NCBI RefSeq assembly: GCF_014200045.1
Contig: NZ_JACHOV010000003.1
Span: 302,567 to 366,566, forward strand
Direction: 5' to 3'
Length of the DNA stretch: 64,000 nt
Source: Rhizorhapis suberifaciens
GTDB lineage: Bacteria; Pseudomonadota; Alphaproteobacteria; Sphingomonadales; Sphingomonadaceae
The position numbers were made by a program, and so were the translations under genes. Positions 15,823-24,796 of this stretch are shown here, in pieces. The notes under the pieces were generated by a model that was not told the DNA's origin, did no database searches, and saw only the letters and a list, made by a program, of their open reading frames with translations. Each line of letters starts with the position of its first letter. Within the stretch, counting starts at the first letter, position 1.

Positions 15823-16866
15823 TTAAACCATGATGGCTTCGGCGCCTTTCTTTGCAGCGGTAAAATAACTGGTCATCGCCTCTGCTGCCGTTTCAGACAG
15901 GGCGATGAACACGCGACGTCCATCGGCGGGATCGGCCTGCCGCAGGAAGAGTCCATTATCGGACAGCGCTCGAATCCAGCGCAATGCTGTGGTGGCTGGC
16001 ACGGCGGCGGCGATGCAGAGACTGGATACGGATACCCGTTGGTTGGAAAGCCGCGCCGCCATCAGGTCGAGCAGCATGTCCCAGGCCGGGTCTGCGAACA
16101 TTTCTCCCGGAAAAAACTGATCCCGCAGTCGACGAAGCCGCAGCATTTCGCGCAATTCCCGCGCGGTAACGGCGGGAGGCGAGGGGCGTCGCGGCATATC
16201 GAGGCTGGCTTCACCCATATAGTGGCCGCTATCGGGTTCACTCAGCATTTCGGCGTGCGTTGGGGACGGCGTCAAATCCCGACCGGAAAGGCTGGCCAAA
16301 GTGCGGGCGATCCGGCTTACCTCCTCCGACAGGCGCTGGAGGCGAACTGCCTCGCTTTCCCTCCCCACGTCGTGGAATGCGGCGGCTGTAGCTGGCCGGA
16401 CCGATAGGGCCAGGGCGGCAGTAAGATCGGCATCTTCGGGCGAACATAGCAACTGAGCCATTGGCGTGGACAGCATGGCGAAACTTTCATCGACCAGGCC
16501 GGGTGATACCGCTATGATTACTTGGCAGTCATCCGTATCCGCAAGCTGCTGCAGGCGGACCAGCAGCCGCGAAAACGTGCTGCCGGAACTTTCGGCCTGG
16601 ACGACGAGGATCCGCACCGCGGCAATCACGTCAAGCCGTTCGAGTCCGGCCTCCAGATCCAATGCGCCGATCAGCCGCGCCCCCACCGCATCGGCCATAC
16701 GCGCCAGCTTTTCGCGGTCCTCCGACCTTTCGGCAATAATGAGCGCGGAGGGTCGGGCATCAAGTGCTCCGGCCAACGCATTCTGCAATGCTGCGGCAGC
16801 GAATTGACCATGCCCGCCGCCCAAAGGCGTTTCCTGCAGTCCGGTCATAATCCCCTGTTCGTTCAC
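15823..16866 (-). CDS. MarR-like regulator with an N-terminal receiver-like domain
   Basis: A 347-residue protein starting at GTG 16866, with AGGAGG six bases upstream. Residues 230-340 form a winged helix of the MarR kind: S-V-S-S-L-C-I-A-A-A-V-P-A-T-T-A-L-R-W recognition region, then D-G-R-R-V-F-I-A-L-S as the wing. Residues 30-165 alternate strands and helices like a receiver (A-L-I-I-A-E-R-S-E-D; I-L-V-V-Q; V-I-I-A-V-S) but show no proper Asp phosphosite. A disordered linker of about 50 residues joins the parts. DNA binding is likely; the signal is not known. Nearest divergent neighbours give no target hint, since 290 bp of gene-free DNA follows upstream. Confidence 0.72.
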   Translation of the reverse strand: MNEQGIMTGLQETPLGGGHGQFAAAALQNALAGALDARPSALIIAERSEDREKLARMADAVGARLIGALDLEAGLERLDVIAAVRILVVQAESSGSTFSRLLVRLQQLADTDDCQVIIAVSPGLVDESFAMLSTPMAQLLCSPEDADLTAALALSVRPATAAAFHDVGRESEAVRLQRLSEEVSRIARTLASLSGRDLTPSPTHAEMLSEPDSGHYMGEASLDMPRRPSPPAVTARELREMLRLRRLRDQFFPGEMFADPAWDMLLDLMAARLSNQRVSVSSLCIAAAVPATTALRWIRALSDNGLFLRQADPADGRRVFIALSETAAEAMTSYFTAAKKGAEAIMV

Positions 16867-17155
16867 CTAATGCCTCCTGTGCCACTTTTGTTCGCCCGCT
16901 ATATTGCGGGAAATCGGCGGTCCGATCCTATCCGCTTCGATCCATTATGGAGATAATGATGGCGGATTTGCAGGGGCGAGCAGCAAAAAAAGGAAGGATT
17001 AAGGGGATCGTTTCGATTGCGGCGGTTTAACTAAGGCCGAAATGGGGGGTGTGCGGGTCCAATCCGGAGGAGAGTGGACGTGCATCCGTTATGGACAAAT
17101 TTTTAGGTGCGGTGCAACGAAGCCGCCGCCCTTTCACTTGAACGATCGTCAGTAA

Positions 17156-17326
17156 TCAAGCTGCCAGAGGACCGATGGCAAAACGTGGTTCGCCCCCCAG
17201 GCTGCCCGAATAGCATTCCAGCGGCAACGCGGTGCCGCAAAAGGCGCATTCGGCCAATAAGCGGCCGACGATCCAGTGGCTCCGGCCGCATCCGGGGCAA
17301 TGGTTGTTCTCGTTAAGGCGGTACAT
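17156..17326 (-). CDS. Small zinc-ribbon protein
   Basis: A 56-residue protein starting M-Y-R-L-N-E-N-N-H with two C-x-x-C pairs: C-P-G-C at about residues 10-13 and C-A-F-C at about 27-30. The spacing (13 residues) fits a single zinc ribbon. Between them, S-H-W-I-V-G-R-L-L-A-E is hydrophobic and basic. I placed the start at 17326 rather than 17398 because the ribbon begins there and GAGGGG is upstream. It could bind nucleic acid or act as a small metal-binding adaptor; no function is known to me. Confidence 0.6.
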   Translation of the reverse strand: MYRLNENNHCPGCGRSHWIVGRLLAECAFCGTALPLECYSGSLGGEPRFAIGPLAA

Positions 17327-17695
17327 TATGTGGTAGCCCCTCAAAAATGGGTCCCCACTGGCCCTGAGCGGAGTAGTCGAGGCAAGATCGGGATGCATCT
17401 AGTGGTCCTCCCTTTCGTCACTTCACCAGATAACGACGCGCGGCAAACGGAGTTCCTCCCGCGATGAAAAGCGCCCGCGAATAGCCTGAGGACGCCGAAT
17501 CATTGCGGTGCGACCCAATGAAATTTCACTCTTTTCCCCGCGAAATGGCCATCAGTGTACCCCAGAGCGGGAAGGCCGGGTACGGCAATTTTGGATAGGC
17601 CCGGCGATTTCCCACCATGGGACGCTCCGGGGGTTCCTGGCTTGTCGAAAAGGAGCCCGATGGAGCGCCCCCCGCTTCGCTAAATTTATTTTCTG
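17327..17695. other. Intergenic stretch without a supported gene
   Basis: Short open frames exist on the plus strand (17508-17829) but have no ribosome site and read through the tail of the glycine-zipper gene opposite. No tRNA, repeat or strong terminator was recognised. Confidence 0.4.
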
Positions 17696-18064
17696 TCAGC
17701 AGCGGTTGCGGTCGATTTCTCGTCCGATCAGGGCACCGGCACCGGCGCCAACGATCGTGCCAGGCGTGCGGTCACCATAGCGATCGACTTCGCGGCCCAG
17801 CAGCGCGCCCGCCGCACCACCCAGGATGAGTCCGGTAGTTCCACTGCCGCTCCGGCAGCGACGCGGCCGGTCGCCGCTATAGTAACGCCTCGGCGCGGCA
17901 TAATAGCCGTCGTCATAATGACGTCTGTCGCGATGCCAGCGGCCATGGCCGTGATCATGGTGGCGATGCCAACCATGACCACCCCCGGCGAAAGCCGTGG
18001 ATGGCAACGCAACAGATGCGCTTGCCAGGAGCGTTGCGGTCAAAATCATTTTGCGGATCATCAT
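17696..18064 (-). CDS. Glycine-zipper 2TM domain envelope protein
   Basis: A 122-residue exported protein. M-M-I-R-K-M-I-L-T-A-T-L-L-A-S opens a signal peptide cleaved near A-F-A-G. A long His/Arg/Tyr/Asp-rich segment (about 28-70) follows, then a glycine zipper: G-L-I-L-G-G-A-A-G-A-L-L-G-R-E and a second G-T-I-V-G-A-G-A-G-A-L-I-G-R-E (about 80-118), ending R-N-R-C. GGGAGGAATGG lies upstream of the ATG at 18064. Such two-helix glycine-zipper proteins sit in the cell envelope and are often stress-induced. The histidine-rich portion might bind metal. Confidence 0.75.
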   Translation of the reverse strand: MMIRKMILTATLLASASVALPSTAFAGGGHGWHRHHDHGHGRWHRDRRHYDDGYYAAPRRYYSGDRPRRCRSGSGTTGLILGGAAGALLGREVDRYGDRTPGTIVGAGAGALIGREIDRNRC

Positions 18065-18304
18065 GTTACCATTCCTCCCATTAGGGTCGAGTTGTCTTCC
18101 CTTGTTCGGAGGCCTGATTTCCACAGCGCTGCTGGCGAAAGGCTGAACGTGGCTGTCAGCCACGGTTAAGCTTTGCGGCGCGGCCCTTTCGGTTTGCGAA
18201 ACCGTGTAGGAGATTTCGCCAATGAAAAGCTGCTCCCCCACATTGTATCATTGTTTCGGTTGGCTCGGTCCAAGGACGCAGGCGCGGCGGGGGGACTAAA
18301 GATA

Positions 18305-19591
18305 ATGGCTTCTGAACGGGTGCCGGAACTGGCTCTATTGCGCTCAGAAGCGTTCCCCAAACTGCTGACGTCGGCACGGGCCACATTCCATGGCGCGCGG
18401 CCCACCGGGCGGATCGTCCTGGTTGATGCTCTGCGCGGTTTTGCGCTGCTTGGATTATTCCTCGTTCATTGCGTGGAATATTTCGAGCTTTATTGGAGAC
18501 ACCCGGAACCCAGCCACATTCACAATGCCGTAGACTTTCTGTTCGCGGACAAAGCCTATGCCGTTTTCGCCTTGCTTTTCGGTTACAGCTTTTTCCTTTT
18601 TATAAATGGGCGGGGCAGGCGACAGGCCGATGTATCCGGGCGATTCGCCTGGAGGCTGCTGTTGTTGGTGGCGATGGGTTATTTCAACAGCCTGATTTAT
18701 GTGAGCGACATATTGCAGGTGCTTGGCCTGCTGGGTTTAAGCCTGCTGCTGTTTAACCGGCTTGGCAACCGTACATTGCTGATCCTGTCGGTCATGTTCC
18801 TGGCGCATCCGCACTTGCTGATCCACACGTTCAGCGCCCTCATATCATCGGAAGAAGGCAATAAATCCCAACTCTATTGGATGCTGTATGCCAAGACCGC
18901 GGAGGTATTCGCGCATGGCGGCTTCTTGGACGTGGTTCGACTGAACCTATGGCAGGGGCAATTGTTCAAATGGGCATATATTTTTGAAACGGCCCGGATT
19001 TCCTCGCTGGCTGCGCTTTTTATATGGGGATTGCTGCTGGGACGCATCGGGTTCTTCACCGAGCCAGACCGCTTTCTGAAGCAAAGGCGTTGGGGCATTT
19101 TGCTGTCCGTGATGGCAAGCCTTCTGCTTCATGCTCTTCTAGATTTCTATAACGCAGCGTCCCCGATGCAATCGCACGCTGCAGCCAAACTAAGCCTTGC
19201 CAATATGTTGGAGAGTTGGGCTGCGCTAGCCATGGCGACGGCAGGGGTGCTGTTGTTTGTGGAGGCCTTCAGCCTGAGCCTTTGCCGCCGCTTTCTGGCG
19301 TTGTTCGCACCCTGCGGACAAATGAGTCTCACCATCTATGTCGGGCAAGGCCTGCTGGGCGTGACTGTATTCTATGGATTTGGCCTGGGCTGGTATCAGG
19401 ACATGGGCCAAGGGCGAGCGTTGTTTTTTGGGCTTGGCGCCTTTGCCGCAATGATGCTGTTCGCGCACCTGTGGATGCGGCATTATCGCTATGGTCCCCT
19501 GGAGTGGCTCTGGCGATGCGGAACTTATCGGAGCTTTGACGTTCCTCTTCGCCGTCAGCTGTCCTCAAGGCGTCGCGCAAGCGCCGTATAG
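18305..19591 (+). CDS. DUF418-family polytopic membrane protein
   Basis: A 428-residue inner-membrane protein with about 9-10 hydrophobic helices. The N-terminal motif R-I-V-L-V-D-A-L-R-G-F-A-L-L-G (about residues 35-49) and C-terminal G-Q-M-S-L-T-I-Y-V-G-Q (about 338-348) are the marks of YeiB/DUF418 proteins, distant kin of acyltransferases. The substrate is unknown. I start at ATG 18305 with GGGGGA upstream. Frames upstream to 18173 overlap the glycine-zipper promoter region and lack a site. It is divergent from that gene. Confidence 0.82.
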   Translation: MASERVPELALLRSEAFPKLLTSARATFHGARPTGRIVLVDALRGFALLGLFLVHCVEYFELYWRHPEPSHIHNAVDFLFADKAYAVFALLFGYSFFLFINGRGRRQADVSGRFAWRLLLLVAMGYFNSLIYVSDILQVLGLLGLSLLLFNRLGNRTLLILSVMFLAHPHLLIHTFSALISSEEGNKSQLYWMLYAKTAEVFAHGGFLDVVRLNLWQGQLFKWAYIFETARISSLAALFIWGLLLGRIGFFTEPDRFLKQRRWGILLSVMASLLLHALLDFYNAASPMQSHAAAKLSLANMLESWAALAMATAGVLLFVEAFSLSLCRRFLALFAPCGQMSLTIYVGQGLLGVTVFYGFGLGWYQDMGQGRALFFGLGAFAAMMLFAHLWMRHYRYGPLEWLWRCGTYRSFDVPLRRQLSSRRRASAV

Positions 19592-19788
19592 GCTTGTCCT
19601 CTTTTCACCGCTTCCCAAGCTGCAAAACCCTTGCTAAGGCGCGCGGGACTCATTCGAGCCGATGCCAGCGGCTGGGGGTGGAAATGCAACGACGCCTCTT
19701 TCCATATCACTGATCCGAAGTTCCCACGGCATCGTCACACCCAAAACGGGCGATCATATTCGTCCTGATGTTTTGAAAGGTTCGCATC

Positions 19789-22461
19789 ATGACTGCTATC
19801 GGACAGGATACGCTCGGCGCGCGGGAAACCATGAATGTCGGCGGCAAGGCCATTGCTTATTACTCGCTTAAAAAGGCCGCTGCAAAGCTTGGCGATGTTT
19901 CCCGCCTTCCTTTTTCCATGAAGGTGCTTCTGGAAAATCTGCTGCGTTTTGAAGATGGCAATACCGTCACGGTCGAGGATCTTCAGGCGATCGTCGACTG
20001 GCAGAAGGATCGCCGCTTCGAACGTGAGATCCAATATCGCCCCGCGCGCGTCTTGATGCAGGATTTTACGGGCGTTCCTTGCGTCGTTGATCTGGCGGCC
20101 ATGCGCGACGCCATGAACGCCCTGGGTGCGGACGCGAAGAAGATCAATCCGCTGGTTCCCGTGCATCTGGTGATCGACCACTCCGTGATGGTGGACGAGT
20201 TCGGCTCGCCCAAGGCATTCGCGGACAATGTGGAGCTGGAATATCAGCGCAATAGCGAGCGTTATGAATTCCTGAAATGGGGTTCGAAGGCGCTCGACAA
20301 TTTCAAGGTTGTGCCCCCCGGCACCGGCATCTGCCATCAGGTGAACCTGGAAAATATCGCGCAGGCGGTGTGGACCTCCACTGACGCTTCGGGCGCGACC
20401 ATTGCCTATCCCGACACCTGCGTCGGCACGGACAGCCACACGACGATGATCAACGGCCTGGGCGTGCTGGGCTGGGGCGTAGGTGGCATCGAGGCGGAAG
20501 CTGCGATGTTGGGCCAGCCTGTCTCCATGCTCATTCCGGAAGTGGTCGGGTTCAAGCTGACGGGCGCGCTGCATGAGGGCATTACGGCGACTGACCTTGT
20601 TCTGACCGTCACGCAAATGCTGCGCGCCAAGGGCGTAGTAGGCCGCTTCGTAGAATTTTACGGCCCCGGCGTGGGCGCGCTGTCGCTGGCTGACCGCGCA
20701 ACCATCGCGAACATGGCCCCGGAATATGGCGCGACCTGCGGCTTCTTCCCGATCGACGGCAAGACGCTTGATTATATGCGCCTCACCGGCCGTACCGAGG
20801 AACAAGTGGCGCTGACCGAAGCCTATGCCAAGGAGCAGGGTTTCTGGCTGAACGCTGAAGCGGCCGATCCGGTCTTCACCGACACGCTTGAGCTCGACAT
20901 GGGCACCGTGCAGCCCAGCCTTGCGGGGCCAAAGCGCCCGCAGGACAAGGTGATCCTCAACCAGGTCGACGATGTGTTCAACGCCGACCTCACCAATGTC
21001 TACAAGAAGGCCCTGCCCGAGCGCGTTCCGGTGGAAGGCGAAAGCCATGATATTGGCGATGGCGACGTGGTGATCGCGGCGATCACGAGCTGCACCAATA
21101 CGTCCAACCCCTCGGTTCTGGTGGCCGCCGGTCTCGTCGCCAAGAAGGCGAACGAAAAGGGCCTGACCCGCAAGCCCTGGGTGAAAACCTCGCTGGCGCC
21201 GGGATCGCAGGTAGTGACCGATTATCTCGCGAAGGCGGGCCTCACTGAGCATCTGGACGCCATCGGCTTCAATCTCGTGGGCTATGGCTGCACCACCTGC
21301 ATCGGCAACTCGGGGCCACTCGCGGAGCCGATCAGCAAGGCGATCAACGGCAACAATATCGTCGCTGCCTCCGTGCTGTCGGGTAACCGCAACTTCGAAG
21401 GCCGCGTCAGCCCCGACGTGCGCGCCAACTTCCTTGCATCGCCGCCGCTGGTGGTCGCCTATGCGCTGAAGGGCACCGTCACGACCGATTTCGTCGAAAC
21501 ACCGATCGGCCAGGGTTCGGATGGGCAGGACGTGTATCTCAAGGATATCTGGCCTTCCAACGAAGAAGTCCGCTCGGTCATGGACGGCTGCATCGACCGG
21601 GATATGTTCAGCGCACGCTACGCCAATGTGTTCGATGGCGATGACAAATGGAAGGCGATCGACGTCACCGGTTCCGACACCTATCAGTGGCGCGCCGGCT
21701 CGACCTATGTCGCCAACCCGCCCTATTTCGAGGGCATGAGCATGACGCCGGCGCCGGTCAGCGACATCATCGAGGCGAAGCCACTGGCGATTTTTGGTGA
21801 TTCCATCACCACCGACCACATCAGCCCTGCTGGTTCGATCAAGGCGGCGTCGCCCGCGGGTATCTACCTGCAGGAGCATCAGGTCAGCCAGGCCGACTTC
21901 AACAGCTATGGCGCGCGGCGTGGCAATCATGAAGTCATGATGCGCGGCACCTTCGCCAATATCCGCATCAAGAATGAGATGCTGGAGGGCGTCGAAGGCG
22001 GCGTGACCAAATATGAGGGCGAAACGCTGCCGATCTATGACGCGGCCATGCGGCACAAGGCCGACGGTACGGCTCTCGTGGTCATCGCCGGCAAGGAATA
22101 TGGCACCGGCTCCAGCCGCGACTGGGCGGCAAAGGGCACCAACCTTTTGGGCGTCCGTGCGGTCATCGCAGAAAGCTTCGAGCGTATCCACAGGTCGAAC
22201 CTGGTCGGCATGGGCGTCCTCCCGCTGCAATTCCCCGAAGGCGCCAGCCGCAAGACGCTGGGCCTCACCGGCGACGAAACCTTCACGATCCAGCATGTTG
22301 CGGGCCTGAAGCCACGGCAGATGGTCGATGTGATCGTTGCTCGGGCGGACGGCAAGACCGAAACCTTCCAGGCGCTCTGCCGCATCGACACGGCGAACGA
22401 GCTGGAATACTTCCTGAACGGCGGGATTTTGCCCTACGTGCTGCGGAAATTGGCGGCTTAA
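19789..22461 (+). CDS. acnA: Aconitate hydratase A
   Basis: An 890-residue TCA-cycle enzyme interconverting citrate and isocitrate. The three iron-sulfur ligands are visible: C435 in S-C-T-N-T-S-N, and C501 and C504 in C-T-T-C-I-G-N-S-G. The N-terminal Y-Y-S-L-K-K and swivelling-domain motif [11 protein letters not shown] (about 775) are typical of the AcnA/IRP class. Length is normal for the monomeric cytosolic enzyme. It appears to be a single-gene unit with a strong hairpin 30 bp after the stop. Confidence 0.98.
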   Translation: MTAIGQDTLGARETMNVGGKAIAYYSLKKAAAKLGDVSRLPFSMKVLLENLLRFEDGNTVTVEDLQAIVDWQKDRRFEREIQYRPARVLMQDFTGVPCVVDLAAMRDAMNALGADAKKINPLVPVHLVIDHSVMVDEFGSPKAFADNVELEYQRNSERYEFLKWGSKALDNFKVVPPGTGICHQVNLENIAQAVWTSTDASGATIAYPDTCVGTDSHTTMINGLGVLGWGVGGIEAEAAMLGQPVSMLIPEVVGFKLTGALHEGITATDLVLTVTQMLRAKGVVGRFVEFYGPGVGALSLADRATIANMAPEYGATCGFFPIDGKTLDYMRLTGRTEEQVALTEAYAKEQGFWLNAEAADPVFTDTLELDMGTVQPSLAGPKRPQDKVILNQVDDVFNADLTNVYKKALPERVPVEGESHDIGDGDVVIAAITSCTNTSNPSVLVAAGLVAKKANEKGLTRKPWVKTSLAPGSQVVTDYLAKAGLTEHLDAIGFNLVGYGCTTCIGNSGPLAEPISKAINGNNIVAASVLSGNRNFEGRVSPDVRANFLASPPLVVAYALKGTVTTDFVETPIGQGSDGQDVYLKDIWPSNEEVRSVMDGCIDRDMFSARYANVFDGDDKWKAIDVTGSDTYQWRAGSTYVANPPYFEGMSMTPAPVSDIIEAKPLAIFGDSITTDHISPAGSIKAASPAGIYLQEHQVSQADFNSYGARRGNHEVMMRGTFANIRIKNEMLEGVEGGVTKYEGETLPIYDAAMRHKADGTALVVIAGKEYGTGSSRDWAAKGTNLLGVRAVIAESFERIHRSNLVGMGVLPLQFPEGASRKTLGLTGDETFTIQHVAGLKPRQMVDVIVARADGKTETFQALCRIDTANELEYFLNGGILPYVLRKLAA

Positions 22462-22490
22462 CTACCCGCGTGGGACGAGACTCATATCTT

Positions 22491-22513
22491 CGGCTCCCCT
22501 CTTTGGGGAGCCG
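22491..22513 (+). terminator. Hairpin downstream of aconitase
   Basis: CGGCTCCCC and GGGGAGCCG form a perfect 9-bp stem around a TCTTT loop, 29 bp past the acnA stop. No T-run follows, so it is either an intrinsic terminator of weak form or an mRNA-stabilising hairpin. Confidence 0.45.
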
Positions 22514-22829
22514 GAGCTAACCAGGTGCCGAACGGCGTATTTTGTAAGATGGAAGGGAAGCAAACCTTTCTCCCTCCGGCGGGCTATAACCGAGGGTGCA
22601 TCGAAGCAAATTGTGGAACGTCTAATTGCGAGGCATAAGGATCGAGAGACTGAACGAGCATTAAGAAAGTTTCTCGACACCACAAAGCCGATCAAATGAA
22701 CTCTCCATCTTCTCCGTTCAGAGCGTGGGTCTGGGAATCCGCGTAATCGGCAGGGATAACCTTTTTATTTGGCGTTGTGGTGGGGCGCGTCCGATATTAA
22801 TATGACATTGTCATATATGGAGGTCCGTC
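22514..22829. other. Gap between aconitase and ParDE holding an open frame with no start
   Basis: A plus-strand frame is open from about 22465 to the TGA at 22697-22699. It reads sensibly (R-T-A-Y-F-V-R-W-K-G, E-G-A-S-K-Q-I-V-E-R-L, R-H-K-D-R-E-T-E-R-A-L-R-K-F-L-D) but has no ATG, GTG or TTG with a ribosome site, and its upstream end runs through the aconitase hairpin. It may be a gene tail whose front was lost. The opposite strand is also open for 77 codons with no better evidence. 22700-22800 shows nothing. Confidence 0.3.
22801..22815. promoter_or_regulatory. Palindromic operator ahead of parDE
   Basis: TATGACATTGTCATA is a perfect inverted repeat with 7-bp arms, ending 14 bp before the parD ATG and just before its GGAGG site. 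ParD antitoxins are ribbon-helix-helix repressors, so this is the expected autoregulatory site. Confidence 0.55.
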
Positions 22830-23090
22830 ATGACCGAACGATCCTCAAAACCCGTCACCGTTACGCTGGGCGGCATGGCCGAGCGAGCGCAGAAGCTGGT
22901 GGATTCGGGGCGCTATGCCTCGATCAGTGAGGTGGTGCGTGCAGGACTGCGTGCGCTTGACAGGGAAGAAGCGACACTTGATGCGCTGCTTAAGGCAAAG
23001 TTGGAAGAGGCGTTGGCTGATCCGAGGCCGCCGGTGCCGATGGATGAAGCCTTTGCGCGCATTCGGGCCGGTCTGGACCGGAAGATTTGA
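22830..23090 (+). CDS. parD: ParD-type antitoxin
   Basis: An 86-residue antitoxin. Residues 7-45 give the ribbon-helix-helix (T-V-T-L-G-G strand; Q-K-L-V-D-S-G-R-Y-A-S-I-S-E-V-V-R-A-G-L-R helices) and the C-terminal half (about 50-86) is the acidic toxin-wrapping tail ending in A-F-A-R-I-R-A-G-L-D. GGAGG precedes the ATG. Its TGA overlaps the TTG of parE. It represses its own promoter and neutralises ParE. Confidence 0.9.
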   Translation: MTERSSKPVTVTLGGMAERAQKLVDSGRYASISEVVRAGLRALDREEATLDALLKAKLEEALADPRPPVPMDEAFARIRAGLDRKI

Positions 23091-23398
23091 CGGCCCGCTA
23101 CCAGGTCGTCCTTTCCGAACAGGCTATCGAAGACATCACCTCCATTGGACGTTGGATTACCGACGAAGCTGATCTGGAGACGGCAATCGCCTATGTCAGC
23201 CGGATTGAGGCGTTCTGCTTGAAGCTTTGCGATTTTCCTCGGCGTGGTGCGCTGCGCGACGATCTGATGGTTGGTGTTCGCACGGTATCTTTCGAACGGC
23301 GTGTGGTCGTTGCCTACAGGATTGACGGACGCACTGTTTCAATCCTTCGCGCTGTATCAGGGGCAAGGGATGTCGCGCGTCTGTTTGACGACAGCTGA
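23087..23398 (+). CDS. parE: ParE-type toxin
   Basis: A 103-residue RelE/ParE-fold toxin. V-L-S-E-Q-A-I-E-D-I at the start, a helical hairpin with L-C-D-F-P-R-R-G, and the C-terminal strands V-G-V-R-T-V-S-F-E-R-R-V-V-V-A-Y-R-I and I-L-R-A-V-S-G-A-R-D are typical. ParE toxins studied so far inhibit DNA gyrase. The start is a TTG (23087) overlapping the antitoxin stop, consistent with coupled, lower translation of toxin. No downstream partner. Confidence 0.88.
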   Translation: MTARYQVVLSEQAIEDITSIGRWITDEADLETAIAYVSRIEAFCLKLCDFPRRGALRDDLMVGVRTVSFERRVVVAYRIDGRTVSILRAVSGARDVARLFDDS

Positions 23399-23482
23399 CG
23401 CCATAGTTGCACGAATCCCCCGCCCCTGTTAGGCGCGCGCTGTTTCGCCCGCGCGGCGCTCCAAAGCCTGGGAAGAATAGAG

Positions 23483-24700
23483 ATGAGCGAGAAGATCAAT
23501 CGGGTTGTGCTGGCCTATTCGGGCGGCCTTGATACCAGCGTCATCCTGAAATGGCTGCAGCAGGAATATCAGTGTGAGGTTGTGACCTTCACTGCTGACC
23601 TCGGCCAGGGCGAGGAACTGGAGCCGGCACGGGCCAAGGCGCGTCTTATGGGCATCAAGGAAGAGCATATCTTCATCGACGACCTGCGCGAAGAGTTTGT
23701 CCGGGACTATGTGTTCCCGATGATGCGCTCCAATGCGCTTTATGAGGGACTGTATCTGCTCGGCACATCGATCGCACGGCCGTTGATCGCCAAGCGGCAG
23801 ATCGAAATTGCAAAGATGGTCGGCGCAGATGCGGTGAGCCATGGCGCCACCGGCAAAGGCAATGACCAGGTCCGCTTTGAACTTGGCTATTATGCCTTGC
23901 AGCCGGATATCAAGGTGATCGCTCCCTGGCGCGAATGGGACCTGACCAGCCGCACCGCGCTCATCGCCTTTGCTGAACAGCACCAGATCCCGGTGCCGAA
24001 GGACAAGCGCGGCGAGAGTCCGTTTTCCACCGACGCCAACATGCTTCACACCTCATCCGAAGGGAAGGTGCTGGAAGATCCCTGGGAGGAGGTGCCGGAC
24101 TATGTCTATTCGCGCACCGTCAATCCGGAGGACGCGCCCGACACGCCCGAATTCATCACCATCGACTTCGAGCGCGGCGATGGCGTTGCCATTAACGGCG
24201 AAGGGATGAGCCCTGCTACACTGCTGGAAACGCTCAACATTTATGGCAGGAAGCATGGCATCGGACGGCTTGACCTTGTCGAGAACCGCTTCGTGGGGAT
24301 GAAATCACGCGGCATGTATGAGACGCCGGGCGGCACCATCTATCATCTCGCGCATCGCGGTATCGAGCAGTTGACGCTCGACCGGGGGGCAGCGCATCTG
24401 AAGGATGAGCTTGCGCCGCGCTATGCCGAACTTATCTACAATGGCTTCTGGTTCTCGCCCGAGCGGGAGATGCTGCAGGCGGCCATAGACTACAGCCAGG
24501 AAAAGGTGACCGGCACAGTGCGCCTGAAGCTGTATAAGGGCGGAGTCTATGTGGTCGGCCGCAAGTCGCCCCATTCGCTTTACAGCGAAAAGGTTGTGAC
24601 CTTCGAGGATGATGCGGGCGCTTATGACCAGCGGGACGCGGCAGGATTCATTAAACTGAACGCGCTGCGGCTGCGTTTGCTAGGACGGCGGGATCGCTGA
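23483..24700 (+). CDS. argG: Argininosuccinate synthase
   Basis: A 405-residue cytosolic enzyme that joins citrulline and aspartate using ATP in arginine synthesis. The P-loop-like A-Y-S-G-G-L-D-T-S lies at about residues 11-19. [15 protein letters not shown] (about 117-131) binds citrulline/aspartate, and A-P-W-R-E-W follows. Length matches the family's type 1. It is a single gene between ParDE and pmbA. An imperfect GC-rich inverted repeat follows the stop at 24708-24745. Confidence 0.97.
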   Translation: MSEKINRVVLAYSGGLDTSVILKWLQQEYQCEVVTFTADLGQGEELEPARAKARLMGIKEEHIFIDDLREEFVRDYVFPMMRSNALYEGLYLLGTSIARPLIAKRQIEIAKMVGADAVSHGATGKGNDQVRFELGYYALQPDIKVIAPWREWDLTSRTALIAFAEQHQIPVPKDKRGESPFSTDANMLHTSSEGKVLEDPWEEVPDYVYSRTVNPEDAPDTPEFITIDFERGDGVAINGEGMSPATLLETLNIYGRKHGIGRLDLVENRFVGMKSRGMYETPGGTIYHLAHRGIEQLTLDRGAAHLKDELAPRYAELIYNGFWFSPEREMLQAAIDYSQEKVTGTVRLKLYKGGVYVVGRKSPHSLYSEKVVTFEDDAGAYDQRDAAGFIKLNALRLRLLGRRDR

Positions 24701-24796
24701 TTTGGCCTTGCCCGCCCTTGGCCGGGGCAGGGCGGTGGCAATTGCCTTTCTAAGACAGGCTTTGACCTCCGCCGAATTCAGGGATAGGGCACGAAG

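Noticed and set aside
19735..22296. 853-codon frame opposite aconitase
   Set aside because: High-GC codon bias leaves the antisense frame open; aconitase itself has all catalytic motifs.
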